DNA of 64,000 bases from Mogibacterium diversum_A (lineage in GTDB: Bacteria; Bacillota; Clostridia; Peptostreptococcales; Anaerovoracaceae). Both the position numbers and the translations under genes were made by a program. Shown here piece by piece: positions 60,145 to 64,000 of the stretch. The notes beneath the pieces are model-generated. The model was not told where the DNA came from. It searched no databases and saw only the letters and a list, made by a program, of their open reading frames with translations. Position 1 is the first letter of the stretch, and every line of letters begins with the position of its first letter. The stretch covers positions 120,274-184,273 of the forward strand of contig NZ_CALIZG010000007.1 of the NCBI RefSeq assembly GCF_938028775.1, given 5' to 3'.

Positions 60145-62793
60145 CTAGTGTGGCAATGCTGTTGATGCCGGCATATTGGCATATACAGGAATTACAAACA
60201 CTAGTAATTCATTTGTAATTCCGTAAGCACTGTAGCTATTCTTTGTTGAAATAGATTCAGTGTAGCAAGCTGATATATTTGTCATATACTGGTGTGTTCC
60301 AACTTTAGCGGCGCCATTTGCAACGTTAAATCGTTGGAAATAAACGGAGTTTTGACCCTGCTTGATATATCCGCTAGCGATAAACTTGGCTCCTCCAAAT
60401 ACTGCTTTCTGTTTAGTATCCCATCCTTGCTTCTTAGCATATTCGAGTCCTCTCATAACAGGATTTGCATTAGAATAAGCACCAATATTATATGGGTTAT
60501 ATGCATACTTACCATCAGGGAATATATACCCTGAAATTGCAATACTTCCTCCGCCAGTTTCTTGGCGAGCTCTTGCAGCAAGTGCAATTGGGCTCATACC
60601 ATTTTCCTTACCCGCACTCACAAACCAGCTAGCCATAAAACCATTCCTCTCAAGCGCAGTCCCTGATATTATCTTAGAAACCGCAGCATGAGACTGGTAT
60701 GATTGATACGACAAATCTTCAAACATGTAAATGTTATTTTCATTAATGAAATTACGGGGATCCATATAGTAACCAACTACTTGTGAACTAGCATTGAACC
60801 ACGTTGATCCATCCTTTGGAATGTAAGTTCCTGATGCAGTAAATCTACCAACTCCCTTAAGTGACTCTATATCTCCAGCAGGAGCTTCAACAGACTGTGC
60901 ATCACTTACTGGAGTCGCTTCCTTACCATCATACTTCTGATTTGATACAGTTATCCAATTTGCTGCTGCGTAGTATGTTTTTCCCTTATACTGAACCCTA
61001 TACCAGTTGTAGTTACCAGAATTTATAGCTCCTGTGATGACTACATCTGTGTTCTTCGGGAAAGTCCCTACAGGCTTATTTGTAATATCGTATGACGATC
61101 TATAGTTTAAGTAATCATGCACCTTACCACTTACACTCGCTTCTCCATCCTTAACTTTTCCCGATGATGTAACATAACTTGAAGGAATATAATATACTTT
61201 TCCACTTACAGCTATCTTATACCAATTACTGTTATCAATATTCTTTACGCTGCTTATAATCGTTACGTTCTGTCCGGAGGTTAAAGTTCCAGCCTCTTTA
61301 AAGATGTCAGATGGTCCCATTTTGTATGAAGCGCTTTGATTTAGAGTTCCGAAAACTACATCAGTATTTGTTGTTGATGATGTTGATGTCGTCTGCTTAA
61401 TATTTGAACTTGGAGCTTTTGAATCATCAACTTTCACAAACTTGCTAGATATGTATCCAAATCCGTTTCCCTGTTTTATCTTATACCAAACAACACCATC
61501 TGATGCTTTTGCTGTCAAAACAATTGAAACCTTATCTCCTGTATTTGCCCCACCAACTTTTCCATAGCCCGTTCCTGCACCTTTTCTTATGTTGGTATAG
61601 CCACCTTTTACAGTACCATTAATCTCATACGAATAATTTTCGGTTGTTACACTGCCCTGTATATATCCAGTCTGTCCAGAAGCGGTTCTAATGTGTATAA
61701 ATTTTGCATCATCGCTTCCATTATTAGCATTAAATACTTCATCTAACAATGAAACATCAGTATTAGAACTTGCCGATCCAACTGAACCAGATGAAATACT
61801 TGCGCCATTATACAAAGGTCTACTCTGATCCTTAGCCTTGAAGCTATAAGGATTGATATCTCGATATGATAATGGATAAGCCCCATTAATGAGAGACACC
61901 CCGTCACGACTCTGCTTTGATAAAGCAGTATTCCAATCAACTCCTGTTTCCTTAGCGATAAATTTCCAATTTGGATGAGAAGCATGAAGCTTTCTTAAAT
62001 GGACTTTATAATCCTCAGGAAAAGATGCAATTGATTTTTCAAAATCATTTTGTGTTTGATCAACATTTGTATTTACACTGCTACTTGTATTACCACTGTC
62101 ATTGTTGTTCGTGTTACCAGGATTGTTTACAGTGTTTGAATTATCGGGTGATGATGTGCCATTACTAGGTGATGCATTATTATCTGACGGATTCATATCA
62201 GGATTTGGCTCTGGATTAGTTGTTATCGTACCAGCATTATCAGAAGTACCACCGCTGTTATTAGAGAAAATACTTCCAGTAATATCTACCCAAGTAGCAC
62301 AGACATAATTATAGCCACCATTATATTTAATCATATACCAGTCAACATTTGACTTATTAGCCTTAGCTTTTAAAAGTACTGTAAGATTTACATTTTTTCC
62401 AAATGTAGTAACACTAGCAAATCTAGTCCCGGCACCAAGTCTGCTATTTAAAGGCGAAGATGTTCGACCCGCAACTGCAGAATATTCCACCCTATTAATC
62501 AAATCAGATCTAATATAACCTGACTTTCCGCCATAATTTACATGATACCATTTATCCCTAGCAGCTGCATTTGAATTTGACGAAAAAACAACCTCTGTTA
62601 TTGTAACCTTCTTATTATTAGAGATAGACGTAACTTTTTTAGAAAATACGGAAGTACCCGCCCTAACGTTTACTCCTGATTTTGAATTGATGTAACCTGT
62701 CGCATTCTGAACTGATTGTGCATTAGCAGCCTCAGTAAAACCAAAAATTAGCAGAACTATGAAAACAAGAACTGCAAATATTGATTTAAACAA
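60145..62793 (-). CDS. Secreted SH3-domain cell-wall glucosaminidase (GH73-like), 5' end at a sequence junction
   Basis: An 882-residue exported peptidoglycan hydrolase. A signal peptide (residues 1-26, ending AANAQS) is followed by two bacterial SH3 domains (about 32-100 and 105-172) and a Ser/Asn/Pro-rich linker (about 175-250). A segment FPEDYKVHLRKLHASHPNWKF (258-278), normally the front of the catalytic unit, comes next. Three more SH3-like domains follow (about 390-456, 480-545, 555-617), then the GH73-type domain (about 648-875) with YYMDPRNF and the likely catalytic E745 in RARQETGGG. The only start is TTG at 62,793, exactly where foreign sequence begins, so the true start is probably a few codons upstream and lost. 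Confidence 0.85.
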   Translation of the reverse strand: MFKSIFAVLVFIVLLIFGFTEAANAQSVQNATGYINSKSGVNVRAGTSVFSKKVTSISNNKKVTITEVVFSSNSNAAARDKWYHVNYGGKSGYIRSDLINRVEYSAVAGRTSSPLNSRLGAGTRFASVTTFGKNVNLTVLLKAKANKSNVDWYMIKYNGGYNYVCATWVDITGSIFSNNSGGTSDNAGTITTNPEPNPDMNPSDNNASPSNGTSSPDNSNTVNNPGNTNNNDSGNTSSSVNTNVDQTQNDFEKSIASFPEDYKVHLRKLHASHPNWKFIAKETGVDWNTALSKQSRDGVSLINGAYPLSYRDINPYSFKAKDQSRPLYNGASISSGSVGSASSNTDVSLLDEVFNANNGSDDAKFIHIRTASGQTGYIQGSVTTENYSYEINGTVKGGYTNIRKGAGTGYGKVGGANTGDKVSIVLTAKASDGVVWYKIKQGNGFGYISSKFVKVDDSKAPSSNIKQTTSTSSTTNTDVVFGTLNQSASYKMGPSDIFKEAGTLTSGQNVTIISSVKNIDNSNWYKIAVSGKVYYIPSSYVTSSGKVKDGEASVSGKVHDYLNYRSSYDITNKPVGTFPKNTDVVITGAINSGNYNWYRVQYKGKTYYAAANWITVSNQKYDGKEATPVSDAQSVEAPAGDIESLKGVGRFTASGTYIPKDGSTWFNASSQVVGYYMDPRNFINENNIYMFEDLSYQSYQSHAAVSKIISGTALERNGFMASWFVSAGKENGMSPIALAARARQETGGGSIAISGYIFPDGKYAYNPYNIGAYSNANPVMRGLEYAKKQGWDTKQKAVFGGAKFIASGYIKQGQNSVYFQRFNVANGAAKVGTHQYMTNISACYTESISTKNSYSAYGITNELLVFVIPVYANMPASTALPH

Positions 62794-62794
62794 C

Positions 62795-63217
62795 CTAACC
62801 GACCAAGAACACGATATTATCGCCCAAAAGAACGTCTACGCCGACAGCATTGGCGCAACAGCAGAACACCGCCAAAATCTCATCAAACAGGCGCTACAAC
62901 AGCACCAAGACGCCATACAAGCCGAACAAGAGGCAAAGGAGCGCAAAAAAGCCGAACGCCAAGCCCAAAAAGAACACGAAAAACAGCAATTAGAGCTGGC
63001 AAGAAAGCAATACGAGCAGATTTTAGCCAGTGATACGCTGATTAACGCCTACATTGCAAATAACATCAATCCGCAAAAGATGCGCGCTAGCCTCCAAAAA
63101 ATGCGTTATGAGCAGGGTGATTTTAGGGGGGTGTTTGAGCTGGAAAAGAATAAATTTGAAAAATTATCTTACTTAAAATCTTTGAATTTAAAGTTTTTAG
63201 ACAAAATAAATTCATGA
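62795..63217 (+). pseudogene. C-terminal fragment of a Gln/Lys/Glu-rich coiled-coil protein, plasmid type
   Basis: From the junction, the plus strand is open to a stop at 63,217 and encodes ~140 residues beginning NLTDQEHDIIAQKN. It contains a long helix rich in Gln, Lys, Glu and Ala (EAKERKKAERQAQKEHEKQQ). The start codon upstream (62,759) lies inside the SH3 gene on the other strand and is artificial; the real N-terminus is missing. The style recalls the tails of plasmid mobilisation or replication proteins from gammaproteobacterial or neisserial plasmids, but I cannot name a family. Base composition is richer in G+C than the flanking chromosome. A strong terminator follows. Confidence 0.4.
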
Positions 63218-63233
63218 AAATGGGGGTTCAAAG

Positions 63234-63253
63234 GGGGGATTTATCCCCCTTTT
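63234..63253 (+). terminator. Terminator after the plasmid-type fragment
   Basis: GGGGGA and TCCCCC arms around loop TTTA, followed by TTTT, 17 bases past the stop at 63,217. Confidence 0.7.
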
Positions 63254-63592
63254 GCAAGCGCAAAGGTCATCAAAACTGCTGTTTTTGTGGACCGTTTGCT
63301 ATGCTTGCTTAGGTAAATTACGTGGATTGCATGATAGTAATTTTAGTAAGAATACCATTTTGGAAAAACACAAAATTGACAACCGCAGAAAATCAAATTT
63401 TGGGGAAATTGCAAAAGTGGGAAAGTCTTTTGACGAAATTAAGAGTTATAAACAAACGCCAGTTTTGAGTTTGTAACTCGTAATTTCGCCCTTAGCAGGG
63501 GGTAAATTTAGCTTAGTTTGTTTAAAGTCGTTTTAGGAAATTTAGTTATGCAAAAATTACAATAAATGCAACAATCAATTTTTAAAAATTAA
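63254..63592. other. Non-coding or unassigned stretch of the foreign segment
   Basis: No convincing gene. The plus strand has a 74-codon frame beginning at TTG 63,252 whose second half (NRRKSNFGEIAKVGKSFDE) looks protein-like but has no ribosome site or recognisable family. The rest is AT-rich, including several short direct repeats of TTTAG/TTAAA type. Confidence 0.4.
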
Positions 63593-64000
63593 GACAAACT
63601 AAATAAACATCAAAACAATAAAATAAAAAAACAAATCACAGATAAATACGGCGACAAAATAGGCGTAATCCTCGTAACAGCGATGACTTACCCATGGATG
63701 GAGCCTTCTATGGAACAAACCGTAGCCTGCATCACCACTCGTGGAGGGAAAAATGACCACACTCCTATCTGGTGTAAAGAACATGGTCTGCCGTGTGCTG
63801 TATCCGTAAAGGGCGCACCTGAATTCCTAAAAGACGGCAGCCTAATCACTTACTATGGCGTGGGAGATACTCCTGCATTCTATGATGGCCGCCACCAGTA
63901 TTCTGTAACAGAAACTCAATTAGAAGGGCTAAAACCTTCTCCTATTCCTATCCGTCTGATAGTATCCGATGCGAGTACAGCAAGGTCTGTATGTATGCGC
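63593..64000 (+). pseudogene. Partial PEP-utilising enzyme, swivelling phosphohistidine domain
   Basis: An open frame from after a stop at 63,590-63,592 to the window end. The first ~13 codons are AT-rich with no start codon and are probably not native. From about 63,635 the product resembles the mobile domain of PEP synthase/pyruvate phosphate dikinase: VILVTAMTYPWMEP parallels the family's LVTDMTDPDWEP, and ITTRGGKNDHTPI parallels TNRGGRTCHAAI with the phosphoryl-carrier histidine present. Later LKDGSLITYYGVGDTPAFYDG matches LKDGQ-x-VTV-x-x-x-x-GDTG-x-VYDG. Conservation is poor at several usually invariant sites, so it is a distant or decaying homologue. The N-terminal nucleotide-binding part is absent, and the sequence continues past the window. 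Confidence 0.55.

Noticed and set aside
61700..62250. Repetitive Asn/Ser/Gly codons in the SH3 gene as a DNA repeat array
   Set aside because: The bases are not regularly repeated; this is a low-complexity protein linker.
62759..62794. ATG at 62,759 as the start of the coiled-coil protein
   Set aside because: These codons lie antisense within the signal peptide region of the SH3 gene; the frame is a by-product of the junction.
63599..63784. Minus-strand frame at 63.6-63.8 kb
   Set aside because: It is opposite the conserved PEP-utilising domain and resembles no protein.

Overview
The window reads as low-GC Firmicutes chromosome up to about position 62,790, followed by roughly 1.2 kb of unrelated sequence. 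The gene set and order are those of an anaerobic member of the Clostridia: a fused SecDF, MurT, a two-domain acyl-CoA dehydratase activase, HemZ, MltG-TrmR-U32, dnaG-rpoD-trmK, and the rpe-rsgA-pknB-PP2C-rsmB-yugP-fmt-def-priA run. A Mogibacterium/Family XIII-type organism is a plausible guess, but no marker here settles genus. There are no prophages, insertion sequences or CRISPR arrays in the chromosomal part.

Layout. 1-44,073 is almost entirely minus strand. It begins with the last bases of a reading frame resembling an Asp23/Gls24 protein, then a CBS-domain membrane transporter, a tRNA wobble-modification pair (U32 hydroxylase and TrmR) behind mltG, efp, a YlbF-like protein, RNase J, leuS-rsfS-yqeK-nadD, aspS-hisS, hemZ, a metallo-beta-lactamase hydrolase, rel, secDF, yajC and two tRNA-Leu genes. 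Next comes an operon with its own promoter that encodes an ATP-grasp protein, MurT and a GatD-like protein lacking its catalytic residues. It is followed by coaE, polA, a P1 peptidase with a large acidic insert, 6S RNA, yebC, the giant activase, RNase P RNA, a YkvI-type transporter, trmK, rpoD, dnaG, dgt, dut, an M16 peptidase and an unrecognised acidic protein. Plus-strand genes pepF, nadK and an RluD-type pseudouridine synthase occupy 44,142-47,686 and end in a strong terminator. 47,740-59,023 is again minus strand: rpe, rsgA, pknB, its PP2C phosphatase, rsmB, yugP, fmt, def, priA, asnA and queH. A plus-strand radical SAM gene (59,153) and a minus-strand secreted SH3/glucosaminidase (60,145) converge on a bidirectional terminator.

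How it fits together. Most of the window is core informational and envelope housekeeping: aminoacylation, initiation and release of nascent chains (fmt/def), ribosome assembly, wobble-base modification, replication priming and restart, primary sigma factor and 6S RNA, stringent response, protein export, and peptidoglycan synthesis and turnover under PASTA-kinase control.

The most unusual chromosomal points are the ATP-grasp/MurT/Cys-less GatD operon, the shared-start face-to-face promoter pair at 44.1 kb built on a perfect 12-bp inverted repeat, the P1 peptidase insert, and SH3 domains nested inside a glucosaminidase.

From about 62,794 the sequence changes abruptly in composition and gene content. 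First comes a truncated coiled-coil protein of plasmid type with its terminator, then AT-rich non-coding DNA, then from about 63,600 part of a diverged PEP-utilising (swivelling histidine) domain. Both breaks fall in the middle of genes and look like assembly joins rather than biology.
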